Of a DNA stretch of 64,000 nucleotides, positions 46,405 through 54,856 are shown piece after piece (positions within the stretch are counted from its first letter, which is position 1; each line of letters begins with the position of its first letter). A program made the translations under genes and the position numbers. Location of the stretch: positions 372,001 to 436,000 of the forward strand of contig DATJRY010000017.1 in NCBI GenBank assembly GCA_035504415.1, given 5' to 3'. The notes under the pieces were generated by a model, which was not told where the DNA came from, ran no database searches, and saw only the letters and a program-made list of their open reading frames with translations. This DNA is from Candidatus Sulfotelmatobacter sp. (GTDB lineage Bacteria > Vulcanimicrobiota > Vulcanimicrobiia > Vulcanimicrobiales > Vulcanimicrobiaceae).

Positions 46405-47166
46405 ATGGGAATCAAACCCGTTGCCGCCGCGACGGCAGCGGCCGCACTGCTGAGCGGCGCCGTCGCGCCGGCGCAGGCCGCGCCGACCACCAACATCGTC
46501 ATCGTTCACGGAGCATTCGCCGACGGCTCCGGGTGGCGCGGCGTGGCCGACATCCTCGAGAAGGACGGCTACACGGTCAGCGTCGTGCAGATACCGTTGA
46601 CGTCACTCGCCGACGACGTCGCGGCGACGAAACGCGTGCTGGCGATGCAACACGGCCCGACGCTTCTCGTCGGTCACAGTTACGGCGGCGTCGTCGTCAC
46701 GGAAGCGGGCGAAGCGCCGAACGTCGTCGGCCTCGTCTACGTCGCCGCGTTCATCCCCGACACGGGCGAAAGCGCGGTCAGCCTGCTGTCGTCGGCTCCC
46801 GCCGCGAACGACGACATGCGTGCCACCGAGGACGGCTTCCTGTACATCGACCCGGCAGCCTTTCCGGCCGATTTCGCCGCCGACGTCCCGCCGGCCGAAG
46901 CGAGCTTCATGGCGCGTTCGCAGCCGATGCTTTCGGCGAAGGACGCCGGGAGCGCGCCGGTGACCACCGCCGCTTGGCACCGGAAGAAGAGCTGGGCGCT
47001 GGTCGCGACCGACGACCACAACATCAATCCCGATCTCGAGCGCACCATGGCCAAGCGCGCCGGCAGCGAAACGATTGAAGTCGCCGGCAGCCACGCGGTC
47101 TACCGATCCCGCCCCGACGAGGTGGCACGGTTCATCGAACGTGCCGCGAAGGCGTCCGGCCAATGA
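46405..47166 (+). CDS. Secreted alpha/beta hydrolase
   Basis: 253 residues. The start is taken as the ATG at 46405 because AAGGAG stands 6 bases before it; the in-frame ATG at 46390 overlaps that site. A signal peptide (VAAATAAAALLSGAVAPAQA) is followed by NIVIVHGAFADGSGW, the nucleophile elbow LLVGHSYGGVV (Ser) and a C-terminal GSHAVYRSRPDEVARFI with the catalytic His. It resembles the esterase/EstC-salicylate-binding-type family common in soil bacteria. Expression is expected to be ArsR-controlled through the adjacent palindrome. Confidence 0.9.
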   Translation: MGIKPVAAATAAAALLSGAVAPAQAAPTTNIVIVHGAFADGSGWRGVADILEKDGYTVSVVQIPLTSLADDVAATKRVLAMQHGPTLLVGHSYGGVVVTEAGEAPNVVGLVYVAAFIPDTGESAVSLLSSAPAANDDMRATEDGFLYIDPAAFPADFAADVPPAEASFMARSQPMLSAKDAGSAPVTTAAWHRKKSWALVATDDHNINPDLERTMAKRAGSETIEVAGSHAVYRSRPDEVARFIERAAKASGQ

Positions 47167-47181
47167 GCCGTTCATGACGAA

Positions 47182-47220
47182 CGGATCGCCGGCCGGCCCT
47201 GCGAGGTCACCGGCGATCCG
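47182..47220. terminator. Bidirectional terminator-like inverted repeat
   Basis: CGGATCGCCGG (47182-47192) is perfectly complementary to CCGGCGATCCG (47210-47220), an 11-bp stem with a 17-base loop. It lies between the convergent hydrolase and lipoprotein genes. No T-run is seen. Confidence 0.55.
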
Positions 47221-47250
47221 CCCGCGCGCCCACACCCGAGCAGGTCAGGG

Positions 47251-48891
47251 CTAGGGCACGATTGCCATCGGTCCGGAGACGGCGTTGATGTACGCGTCGA
47301 TCGTGACCGCGCTGGGGAGGCTCGACGCGGCCAGCTGTTCGATCTCCGGGATGCTGCTGAGCGACGCCCACAGGTTGCCGCCGCCGTCGACCACCAGCGG
47401 CATCGAACCGCCGCTGTTGTAGAACGAGCTGTCGAACAGCGTCGTCGTCAGCGCGGTCGAGCCGGCCGCGAAGTAGGCGATGTCCTGATTCGCCTCGTCG
47501 TTGACGTACAGACCGCCGGAGGCGTCGAGCGCGATCGGACCCGGCTGCGCGAGCGAGGGATCCGAGAGCTGCGTCCCGGGCGTCTTCGTTCCGGCCGGGT
47601 AGACGTTGACGTAGCCGGCGCTGTCGCTCTCGTAGACGTCGCCGCTCGCGTCGACTGCGATGCCCGCGGGTTCCGAGAGCTGCGCGCTCCCGCCGCTGAT
47701 CGTGAACGACGCGGTGCTCGCGTTCGGCGCGAACTCGGCGATGCTCGGGGGCGGTTGGCGAAAGCCGCCGCCGGTCAACACCCAGAGGTCGTCGTTCTTG
47801 TCGACCGCCAGCGCCAGCGCGCCGCCGACGCCGGTCGTGATCGACCGCCCGGCGCTCTCCGCGCCCGGCGAGAAGACCGAGACGGCGAACGATTCGCCCA
47901 GGCCCAGGAACGAGGCGTGCACGGCGTAGATCGTACCGTCGGACGCCGCCGCGATGCTGTTGGCGATCGTCAGCCCCTCGCAGGCGCAGACCGGAAACTG
48001 CGCGACGGTCTTGAGCGATTCCAGGCTGACGGCGGTGATGAGGGTGCCGGCGGCGATGACCATCGCGGGCGTGAACGTGTACGCGGTCGTGCCGCTGACC
48101 GGCGCCGGCGTCGTGCCGTCGCCGAGGGTCGCATCCTGCACGGTCGCGCTGATCGCGACCGTCTGGCCGCCGGCGCTCCCGCCGCTCGCGCGCAGCACGT
48201 ACGCGAACGGATCGCTGTTCTGCGCCGAGGCGACGCCGGCGTAACTGCCACCGGTGCTCATGCTCACGGTGGTGACGCTCGGCGCGCCGGGGCCGATGAT
48301 GACGTTGCCGTCCACGTCGAGCGCTTCGACCTCGACCGGCTGCGCGAACAAGCCGGGGACGTGATACGGCGGCTTGGTTCCGTCGACCGTCGCGGCCGCG
48401 CCGGGCACGATCACGACCGACGCGGTCGCGGCCGCCAGCGTCAGACCGATCGGCGTCGCGACGCCGGAGGCGATCGTCGCGCGCACGACGTTGCGCGAGA
48501 GGACGTTGCCGGCGCCGTCGGTGAGCTGCAGCGAGAACGTGTCGCTGCCGGCCGGCGCGACGACTTGGAACGTGCATTGCAGTTGCGCCGCCTGCGTCAC
48601 GCAGCCCGGCGACTGGGGCGTGAGACCGTAGGTCGACGCCGTCCCGCCGTTGACGGCGACGACCAAGTTCGCGCTCGAGGGCGAGACGTAGCGCGGCGCG
48701 CGCCGGTTGGCGGCGCTCGACGCGCCGGCGCGCGGGACGGCGATGGTGAGCGTCGCGCGCGTCGCGCCGCTCGGCGCCGACGGCGCGCCGGGCGTCGTGG
48801 CCGGCGTGGCGGGGACCGTCGAGCCGCCGCGGCCCGAACAAGCGGCCAGCGCGAACAGCGTGCCGGCAGCGAGCAATCGTTTCACCTGCAT
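47251..48891 (-). CDS. Lipoprotein with Vgb/NHL-like beta-propeller
   Basis: 546 residues; signal with lipobox ALAAC and then SGRGGS. Residues about 40-250 are Ig/adhesin-like, beta-rich repeats. The C-terminal part (about 280-540) has propeller-type repeats with D-x-x-G-x-L-x-V/Y patterns (DGTIYAVHASF, DKNDDLWVLTGGG, DASGDVYESDSAGYVNVY, DASGGLYVNDEANQDIAYF, DGGGNLWASLSSIPEIEQL). It shares the segment APRYVSPSSANLVVAV with the 49350-51428 product (LPRYVSPNTGSVRIAV), so the two are paralogs. It is the last gene of the five-gene lipoprotein operon, 3 bases after the previous stop. No enzymatic residue was identified. Confidence 0.75.
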   Translation of the reverse strand: MQVKRLLAAGTLFALAACSGRGGSTVPATPATTPGAPSAPSGATRATLTIAVPRAGASSAANRRAPRYVSPSSANLVVAVNGGTASTYGLTPQSPGCVTQAAQLQCTFQVVAPAGSDTFSLQLTDGAGNVLSRNVVRATIASGVATPIGLTLAAATASVVIVPGAAATVDGTKPPYHVPGLFAQPVEVEALDVDGNVIIGPGAPSVTTVSMSTGGSYAGVASAQNSDPFAYVLRASGGSAGGQTVAISATVQDATLGDGTTPAPVSGTTAYTFTPAMVIAAGTLITAVSLESLKTVAQFPVCACEGLTIANSIAAASDGTIYAVHASFLGLGESFAVSVFSPGAESAGRSITTGVGGALALAVDKNDDLWVLTGGGFRQPPPSIAEFAPNASTASFTISGGSAQLSEPAGIAVDASGDVYESDSAGYVNVYPAGTKTPGTQLSDPSLAQPGPIALDASGGLYVNDEANQDIAYFAAGSTALTTTLFDSSFYNSGGSMPLVVDGGGNLWASLSSIPEIEQLAASSLPSAVTIDAYINAVSGPMAIVP

Positions 48892-48894
48892 CTC

Positions 48895-49353
48895 CTAGTT
48901 CACCGTGATCGCGGCGGCCGAGACCGAGACCGCGACCGACACACTGTGGCCGTTGGCGTCGCTGACGGTGACGGCGCACGTGCCGGGACCGACCGGCGTC
49001 ACCGCGTAGCTCGCGGTGCCGCCCGACGAGCCGCCGCTGACCGTCGCGATCGCGCCGGTGAGCGGGTTACAGGTGTTGGTCTGCGTGTACGCTCCGCTGT
49101 AGCCGCTCTCGCTGACCGTGAACGTGGCCGGCGCGTTCGAGCTGAACGCGATCGACGTCGTCGACGCTTGCAGCTGCGTCGCCGCCGGCGTCGGGCTGGC
49201 CGTCGCGCCGCTTGCGGGTGTCGGGGTGGGCGTCGGGGCGGACGTGGTGCCGAGCGCGGCCGGCGTCGCGCCGCCGCCGCCGCCGCAGGCGGCCAGCGCG
49301 AGCGCGGCGAGCGCGCCGAGCACGACGAGGCGAGAAGACGTGCGTCGCATCAT
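48895..49353 (-). CDS. Small lipoprotein with Ig-like domain
   Basis: 152 residues from the ATG at 49353, which overlaps the previous stop (ATGA). Lipobox ALAAC, then GGGGG and a Thr/Pro/Ser linker (SAPTPTPTPASG). Residues about 58-150 form one compact beta domain with a Cys pair (TNTCNPLTG and GTCAVTV) like bacterial Ig/BACON-type domains: an initial FTVSESGYSG and a final CAVTVSDANGHSVSVAVSV. Probably a surface-exposed accessory or adhesive protein. Its function is unknown. Confidence 0.72.
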   Translation of the reverse strand: MMRRTSSRLVVLGALAALALAACGGGGGATPAALGTTSAPTPTPTPASGATASPTPAATQLQASTTSIAFSSNAPATFTVSESGYSGAYTQTNTCNPLTGAIATVSGGSSGGTASYAVTPVGPGTCAVTVSDANGHSVSVAVSVSAAAITVN

Positions 49354-51428
49354 TTGAACGGCACCGCTCCGATCTGACCGTAGGCGTTGTCGAGCATCCA
49401 CAGGGTGCGATCGCCGCGGTCGACCAGACCGGCGATGACCGAAGACTGCGGAATCAGGTTGGCATAGGTGTACACCGCGCGCGTCGTCGGGTTGACGACG
49501 GTGACGTCGGCGTAGCTGGAGAAGAAGCCGCTGCCGGGTAGCTCCGCGAACCACAGGTTGTGGTCGGAGCCCAGCGCCGCGGCGCCGTACGCGCCGGCCG
49601 GTACGCCGCCGGTGATGAGCTGCACGGTTTTGGTGGCCGGTGCGATCGAGCCGATCGTCGAGGTCCCCGCGTTGCTGTAGCTGTCGAACCACACGTTGCC
49701 GTCGGGCCCGTTCACCAGCTGCAACGGACTCTGATCGGGGAACGCGGGCGTGCTGACCGGCGTCACGACGTAGCTGCCGGCGGCGACGTCGAGGCGACCG
49801 ACGGCGTCGTTGCCGCCGTCGGCGAACCAGATCCCGTTGTCGGGACCGAGCACCATCGACATCATCGGCTGACCGAACGGGTTCGCCGGCGTGGCGGCGT
49901 CGGGTGTCTGATATTCGACGATCGCGCCGCTGCCGGTGTTGATGCTGCCCAACCAGCTGGGCTGGCCGACGTTCAGCGGCGGCTGGTTCAGCCCCTGATC
50001 GTAGAACCACATCGTCCCGGTCGGGCCGGCGACGATCCCGGTGACGTTCGCGTTCGCTTCCAGGCCGGTGGTGTAGGTCGCGACGTTGCTCGTGCTCGGC
50101 GTCAGCTCGCCGACGCTCGAGCCGGCGGCGAACCATGCATTGCCTTGCGCGTCGAACGCGACCGCGTACGGTCCGGCGAACGGCGCGGCGACCGTGTACG
50201 AGGTGTACGTCTTCGCGACCGGGTCGAACGAGGTGAGCTGACCCTGACCGTCGTCGGCGGTCCACAGCTTGCCGTCGGGCGATTCGACGAGACCGTAGGG
50301 CTGCAAGAGCCGGTGGTCGCTCCCGTAACCGGCGTAGCTGCCCGGGTGCGGCGCGACCGTCAGCGTCACCGGTGCGGTGAAGGCGCCGTTGCCGATCTGC
50401 AGCTGCGTGACGTCGAAGGTCGTGTGCGGCACGATCGTCGCCACCGCGCTGCCGCTCTGGAGCGGTCCGCCGGCGATGCTGACGCTGGCGTCGGCCGCGT
50501 TCGCGACCGTGGCGGTGAAGCTGCCGGTGAAGCCGGCCTGCGTCAGCGTCGCCGCGACGCCGGAGCTCGCGTCGTCGTACACCAGCAGCGGCTGCGGCGC
50601 GACCGAGAGCGGCGCCGCCGTCAGCGTCGCGCTCACGCCGGTTCCGGTGGCCTGGATCGCTCCGTTCACCAGCTGTTTGCTCGCATCGAAGGTGACGGTC
50701 ACGACCGTGCCGGGTTGGGTGACGCTGGCGGTCGAGAGCGAGAGCGCGTGGGTCGGGTCGCTGAAGATCTGCAGCCCGATCGACGAGGCGTAGGGGCCGG
50801 CGCCCACGATCGTCGCGCCCGACGCGTCGAGCGCGTCGAGCGTGACCGCGTAGCGATGGATCGCGCCGTCGTCGACCAGCGGCAAGACGCTCGGCGAGAA
50901 GGCGATGCTGGCCGGCACGCCGCCGAGCGAGAGCGCGACCGGCGCCGCGCTCGTCGCGGTCACCGTCTCGGCAACGGTCGTCGTCGCCAGCGCGGTGCCG
51001 CTGCCGTTGCTCGACTGAAAGGTCGAGATCGCGAACACGTCCTGGCCGATCGCCGCTGCGGCGCTGATCGTGCACACCAGCGCGCCGCCGCTGCCGGTGG
51101 CGCAGCCGGGCGCGTTCGCCGCCAGCGCGGCGATCGTCGGCGTCAGCGTCACGGTCGCACCGTTGACGCTCTGCACGGCGATGCGGACCGAGCCGGTGTT
51201 CGGCGAGACGTAGCGCGGCAAGCGCAGGTGTGCGCTGGTGCCGCTCGCGGTCGGTACCGTGATCGTGAACTGCTCCGCGAGCTGCGCCGTCCCCGACGGG
51301 ACCGGCGTGGGCGTCGGCGTGCTCCCGCTCGTGCGCGGCAGCGAGCTGGTGCCGCCGCCGCCGCCGCACGCCTGGAGCGCGCAGACGGCCAGCACCGCGA
51401 CGCCGGCGGTCAGGTGTCGGATGGTCAT
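49350..51428 (-). CDS. Lipoprotein with Ig-like repeats and virginiamycin-B-lyase-like propeller
   Basis: 692 residues from the ATG at 51428, overlapping the sedolisin stop by 4 bases. Lipobox LQAC followed by GGGGG. Residues about 60-390 are beta-rich, Ig-like. The C-terminal half (about 400-692) is a Vgb-type beta-propeller: ESPDGKLWTADDGQGQL, DAQGNAWFAAGSSVGEL, GPTGTMWFYDQG, GPDNGIWFADGGNDAVGRL, GPDGNVWFDSYSN and GSDHNLWFAELPG. True Vgb lyase has catalytic His/Glu residues that were not located here, so a binding or scaffold role is as likely as lyase activity. Confidence 0.78.
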   Translation of the reverse strand: MTIRHLTAGVAVLAVCALQACGGGGGTSSLPRTSGSTPTPTPVPSGTAQLAEQFTITVPTASGTSAHLRLPRYVSPNTGSVRIAVQSVNGATVTLTPTIAALAANAPGCATGSGGALVCTISAAAAIGQDVFAISTFQSSNGSGTALATTTVAETVTATSAAPVALSLGGVPASIAFSPSVLPLVDDGAIHRYAVTLDALDASGATIVGAGPYASSIGLQIFSDPTHALSLSTASVTQPGTVVTVTFDASKQLVNGAIQATGTGVSATLTAAPLSVAPQPLLVYDDASSGVAATLTQAGFTGSFTATVANAADASVSIAGGPLQSGSAVATIVPHTTFDVTQLQIGNGAFTAPVTLTVAPHPGSYAGYGSDHRLLQPYGLVESPDGKLWTADDGQGQLTSFDPVAKTYTSYTVAAPFAGPYAVAFDAQGNAWFAAGSSVGELTPSTSNVATYTTGLEANANVTGIVAGPTGTMWFYDQGLNQPPLNVGQPSWLGSINTGSGAIVEYQTPDAATPANPFGQPMMSMVLGPDNGIWFADGGNDAVGRLDVAAGSYVVTPVSTPAFPDQSPLQLVNGPDGNVWFDSYSNAGTSTIGSIAPATKTVQLITGGVPAGAYGAAALGSDHNLWFAELPGSGFFSSYADVTVVNPTTRAVYTYANLIPQSSVIAGLVDRGDRTLWMLDNAYGQIGAVPFK

Positions 51429-53431
51429 TGGTTGGTCACCGCCTTGATGAGCGCGCGCGCGAACGGAACGCCGAGCCCGGTCACCTGGTCGTAACCGGTG
51501 CCGGCTTGATAGCCGGGATCGAGCGGCGGCGAGGTCGGACCGGGCTGCGCGACGACTTGCGCGTTGTCGCCGTAGACGACGTCGTAGAACGTCTGCGCGT
51601 AGGCCGGCAGCACCGTGCCGTTCTTGGAATAGAAGCCGTACAGCAGCGGTGCCGCGTTGCCCAGCCGGTAGCTCTTGGCGCCTTGCGCGGTCGCGCAGGT
51701 TGGCGCCGACGCGCAGGCTTGCAGCACCAGCGCCCACATCGCCGCCATCTCGGGCGCCGCGACGCTGGTGCCGCCGATCGACTCGACGACGGGGCTGAAG
51801 GCGGCGTTGATCAGCGTCGACATCCCGGTCTCGGGATCGCCGAGCAGCGAGTCGTCGGGGACGTTGCGCGTGCTGCCGATCAGGCCGGGAATCCCTTGCT
51901 GCCATGGCGTGAGGCTGGTCGAGAAGTACGCCGAGACGCCGCCGCCGCTGCCGCCCGAACCGTCGCTGGTTTCCAAGCCCCAGGCGGTGATCTGATTGGT
52001 GAGGTTGCCGAAACGGTCGAGTGGAACGGTGACCCCGCCGACCGCGGCGACGTTCGGATCGGTCGACGGATAGCTCACGCACGGCTGATCGATCGCGGCC
52101 TGATAGACCGGACGCTGGCAGCCTTCCGCGCCGGCGTCGCCCGAGGAGACGAAGACCGCGATCCCCTCGGCTGCGAGCGCGGCGAACTCTTCGGGTCCCA
52201 GGCCCGCGGTGGGATCGTTGGCGGGACCGAACTCCAGGCCGACCTGCGCTTGTTCGGGGCCGCCGTAGCTCAAGCTGAGCACGTCGGCCTTGTCGTCGGC
52301 GATCGCTTGTTGGATCTCGTCGTCGGCGACGTCGAGGCCGATCAAGTCGATCGGCGTCGTGCCGCTGCCGCACGGCGGCGGCGTGACGTTGCCGCTGTTG
52401 TCCTCGCAGTATCCCGGCAAGTAGCCGAGATAGAAGAGCACCTGCGCGCCCGGCGCGAGCGAGGCGGCCGCCTCGGTGTCGATCTGCGCCTCGCCGTCCT
52501 CGGGGTTGCAGCCGGGCAGCGTTCCGCCGCACAGCGCCGTCACCGGCGGCGGCGTCTGGAAGCCGGTGTCGGGCGGGTTCTCGATGCCGTTCTGCGCGAT
52601 GGCCGCGTCGGTGACGTCGACCTGGCTGACGGGCGCGACGCTGGTGGAGAACATCGTGCCGTAGGCGGGAACGTCGGCGGCGCTGATCGGACCGGTGCCG
52701 ATGATGCCGACCGAGATGCCGGTGCCGGTGTAGCCGGCGTCGTAGGCGCCGGTGTAGTCGAACGCGTTGCGGATCTGCAGCGGACCGTAGCCGCTGGTCG
52801 TGATCGCGCCGCCGCTGATCGGCACGTAGTTGCGGAACTGCCGCTTGGCGGTGACCAGCCGGGTGATCGCGCTGACCGGCAGCGCGCGGGTGAAGTGCGG
52901 CGTCGTGTGCGGCGCCAGGAACGTCGTCGTTCCGGCGCGGTAGACGCCGAAGGTGGTCTGGAAGGCCTGTTCGAGCGCGTGCTGCGGGCCGCTGACGAAC
53001 AGCGAGAGGTGCTGCGGCCAGGTCGCGACGCGCAGACCGTAGCCGGCGAAGTACGCGGCGACGGCGTTGAGCGACGCGCTCGACGCGCCGTACTGCGCGC
53101 CGATCTGCTGCGGGGTCAGAAAGTGCCGATAGCTGGCCGAGCCCGGCGTGCTGGCGGCGGCGGCGTAGCGCGCCAGACCGTCGGCGTTCTGCAGCTGCAG
53201 CGCGACGTCGACGCCCATCGTGCCGACGTTGGCCGGCCCGACGTACTGCGCGCCGGCCGGCGCGTCGGCGCCGTAGGCGAAGGTGGCGGCGCCGGCGGTG
53301 GCGGCGTTGCTGCCGCCGGACGACGTCGGCGTCGCCGGCAGCGCGCCGGCGTGGCCGCCGCCGCCGCTGCAAGCGGAGAGCGCGACGGCGGCGATCAGCG
53401 TCGCGGCCAGCGTGGAAGCGGTGCGATTCAC
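51425..53431 (-). CDS. Sedolisin (S53) family serine-carboxyl protease, lipoprotein precursor
   Basis: 668 residues from GTG at 53431, which overlaps the previous stop. Signal with lipobox ALSAC (Cys21), GGGG, then a Pro-kumamolisin-type activation domain (about 60-200; RHFLTPQQIGAQYG, LEQAFQTTFGVYR). The catalytic domain (about 215-668) has the full S53 set: E314 and D318 in GEAQIDTE, oxyanion D432 in SSGDAG, nucleophile S556 in GGTSVAAPE, and the C-terminal calcium-site Asp in YDQVTGLG. The family works best at acidic pH, outside the cell. Being tethered as a lipoprotein is unusual. It shares an operon with four other lipoproteins. Confidence 0.94.
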   Translation of the reverse strand: MNRTASTLAATLIAAVALSACSGGGGHAGALPATPTSSGGSNAATAGAATFAYGADAPAGAQYVGPANVGTMGVDVALQLQNADGLARYAAAASTPGSASYRHFLTPQQIGAQYGASSASLNAVAAYFAGYGLRVATWPQHLSLFVSGPQHALEQAFQTTFGVYRAGTTTFLAPHTTPHFTRALPVSAITRLVTAKRQFRNYVPISGGAITTSGYGPLQIRNAFDYTGAYDAGYTGTGISVGIIGTGPISAADVPAYGTMFSTSVAPVSQVDVTDAAIAQNGIENPPDTGFQTPPPVTALCGGTLPGCNPEDGEAQIDTEAAASLAPGAQVLFYLGYLPGYCEDNSGNVTPPPCGSGTTPIDLIGLDVADDEIQQAIADDKADVLSLSYGGPEQAQVGLEFGPANDPTAGLGPEEFAALAAEGIAVFVSSGDAGAEGCQRPVYQAAIDQPCVSYPSTDPNVAAVGGVTVPLDRFGNLTNQITAWGLETSDGSGGSGGGVSAYFSTSLTPWQQGIPGLIGSTRNVPDDSLLGDPETGMSTLINAAFSPVVESIGGTSVAAPEMAAMWALVLQACASAPTCATAQGAKSYRLGNAAPLLYGFYSKNGTVLPAYAQTFYDVVYGDNAQVVAQPGPTSPPLDPGYQAGTGYDQVTGLGVPFARALIKAVTNQ

Positions 53432-54840
53432 AGGGCTCCTCCCGAACGGTGCAGGCGCGCGGCCGCCGCGCGCGCCAGCTGGGCGGCGCGCTGGACACGG
53501 GCGGCCAAGACGGCGCGCTCGAAGCGCGCGTGCAGCACGGCGCCGACGTCGAGCCGGGCGCCCGGCACGCTCGCCGCGCTCGCGGTGCCGCGAGCGCGGC
53601 GCGCGCCGCTCAGCGTGAGGCCGGGGATCGTCGAGCTCGGCTGCATCCCGAGCGTCTCGGTGACGGTCGCGATCTCGAGCGGCGGGGTCATGGTGAACGC
53701 GAACGCCTGATCGCCGCTGAAGTCGTAGTCGAACGTCTGCTGGTCGGTCGAGACCGTGCACAGCACCCCGTAGCCCGGCGCGACGTAGCGCGTCGTCGTT
53801 TCCTGCTCGGTGTAGCCCAGGATGGTGTCGGTGCGTGCGATCGTCTGCGCCAGCGCCGTCGCTTGCGCCGGGAACGCCGCGGTCAGCCCGCAGCCGGACG
53901 GAATCGTCTGCGTCCCCTGGTCCAGATCGTTCTCGTCGTAGAGCGCCGGCGCGTTGCCGTACCACGTGGGCACTTGGAAGGTCTGGTACGGGGCGACGGT
54001 CGTGTCGAGTCCGAGATACTCGTTGATCGTGATCAGCGCGGGACCCGAGGCTTGCGGTTCCGGCGGGCTGTAGGTGATCGTCAGCGTCTCGCCGTTGGCC
54101 TCGAACGCGAACGTTCCGCTGCCGTCGGCGTTCTCTTGGATGTCGCCGACGCCGTCGGCGCCGGCGACCGCGTAGTTGGGCGGGTAGGTGGTCTTCTCGT
54201 TGTAGGTGCCGTCGTCGTTGACGGTGCGCACGACGGTGATCGGCGAACCGCTCGCGTCGCCCGCGACGGCCTCGTCGATCGTCGCGCCCGGACCGTTCGA
54301 CCAGCGCGCGCCGGCGGTCTCCGGTAGCTGGTCGAGCACGTCGGCCGGCGTCGCCAACGTCGTCTGCGTGTCGCCCGCCTCGTCGGCGAACTGCGAGCCG
54401 TACGCGAGCAGCTGCGTGTTGGTCAGCGCTTCGTAGGCGTCGGTGGTCGACGTCGTCGTCTTGAGCCCGCTGCTGAGCGCGTCGGTCTCGGCATCGTGCA
54501 GATCGACCAGACCCGCGGTGCCGTTGAAGTTCTGCCCGGCGGCGACGGTGACGGTTTGCGTCACGTTCGTCGTCGTCGTGGCGATCGGTTCCGGCGAAGC
54601 GCCGGGAGGGGTGATCTCGGTGAAGGTCTGGAAGCTTTGCACCAGTTGCCCCGCGTAGACGAACGTGTCTCCAGCGGCGAGCGCGTTCGGTGACGGCGCC
54701 GGCGTGGGCGTCGCCGTCGCCACGGGCGTCGGACTGACCGACTGCGTGCCGGCGGCCGGAGTGACGGTCCCGGACCCGCCGCCGCTACATGCGGCCAGGC
54801 CCGTACATAGGAGGGCAATAGCAATTAACCCGGAGCGCAT
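53428..54840 (-). CDS. Hypothetical lipoprotein, first gene of lipoprotein/sedolisin operon
   Basis: 470 residues from ATG at 54840. Lipobox LAAC followed by SGGGSG and a Thr/Pro linker. The mature part is beta-rich, Thr/Asp/Gly-rich, and unrecognised: DTFVYAGQLVQSFQTF, QTVTVAAGQNFNGT, ENADGSGTFAFEANGETLT, YLGLDTTVAPYQTFQVPTWY. The C-terminal about 60 residues are a separate Ala/Arg-rich helix (VLHARFERAVLAARVQRAAQLA), odd for a beta protein. It is transcribed away from the SARP regulator with only 16 bases between the start codons; its promoter must lie within the SARP coding region, where direct repeats occur at 54914-54931. Confidence 0.75.
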   Translation of the reverse strand: MRSGLIAIALLCTGLAACSGGGSGTVTPAAGTQSVSPTPVATATPTPAPSPNALAAGDTFVYAGQLVQSFQTFTEITPPGASPEPIATTTTNVTQTVTVAAGQNFNGTAGLVDLHDAETDALSSGLKTTTSTTDAYEALTNTQLLAYGSQFADEAGDTQTTLATPADVLDQLPETAGARWSNGPGATIDEAVAGDASGSPITVVRTVNDDGTYNEKTTYPPNYAVAGADGVGDIQENADGSGTFAFEANGETLTITYSPPEPQASGPALITINEYLGLDTTVAPYQTFQVPTWYGNAPALYDENDLDQGTQTIPSGCGLTAAFPAQATALAQTIARTDTILGYTEQETTTRYVAPGYGVLCTVSTDQQTFDYDFSGDQAFAFTMTPPLEIATVTETLGMQPSSTIPGLTLSGARRARGTASAASVPGARLDVGAVLHARFERAVLAARVQRAAQLARAAAARLHRSGGAL

Positions 54841-54856
54841 ACGACGTGACTCCCCC

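Noticed and set aside
48895-51369. An 824-residue reading frame across two lipoprotein genes
   Set aside because: Only its last 152 codons have a protein-like sequence with a lipobox; the rest is the out-of-frame Arg-rich shadow of the Vgb-like gene.
54665-54856. A longer start for the SARP gene, from ATG 54665
   Set aside because: It would run antisense through the lipoprotein signal sequence; the residues are a mirror of the Thr/Pro linker. GTG 54857 is nearer to the winged-helix domain.
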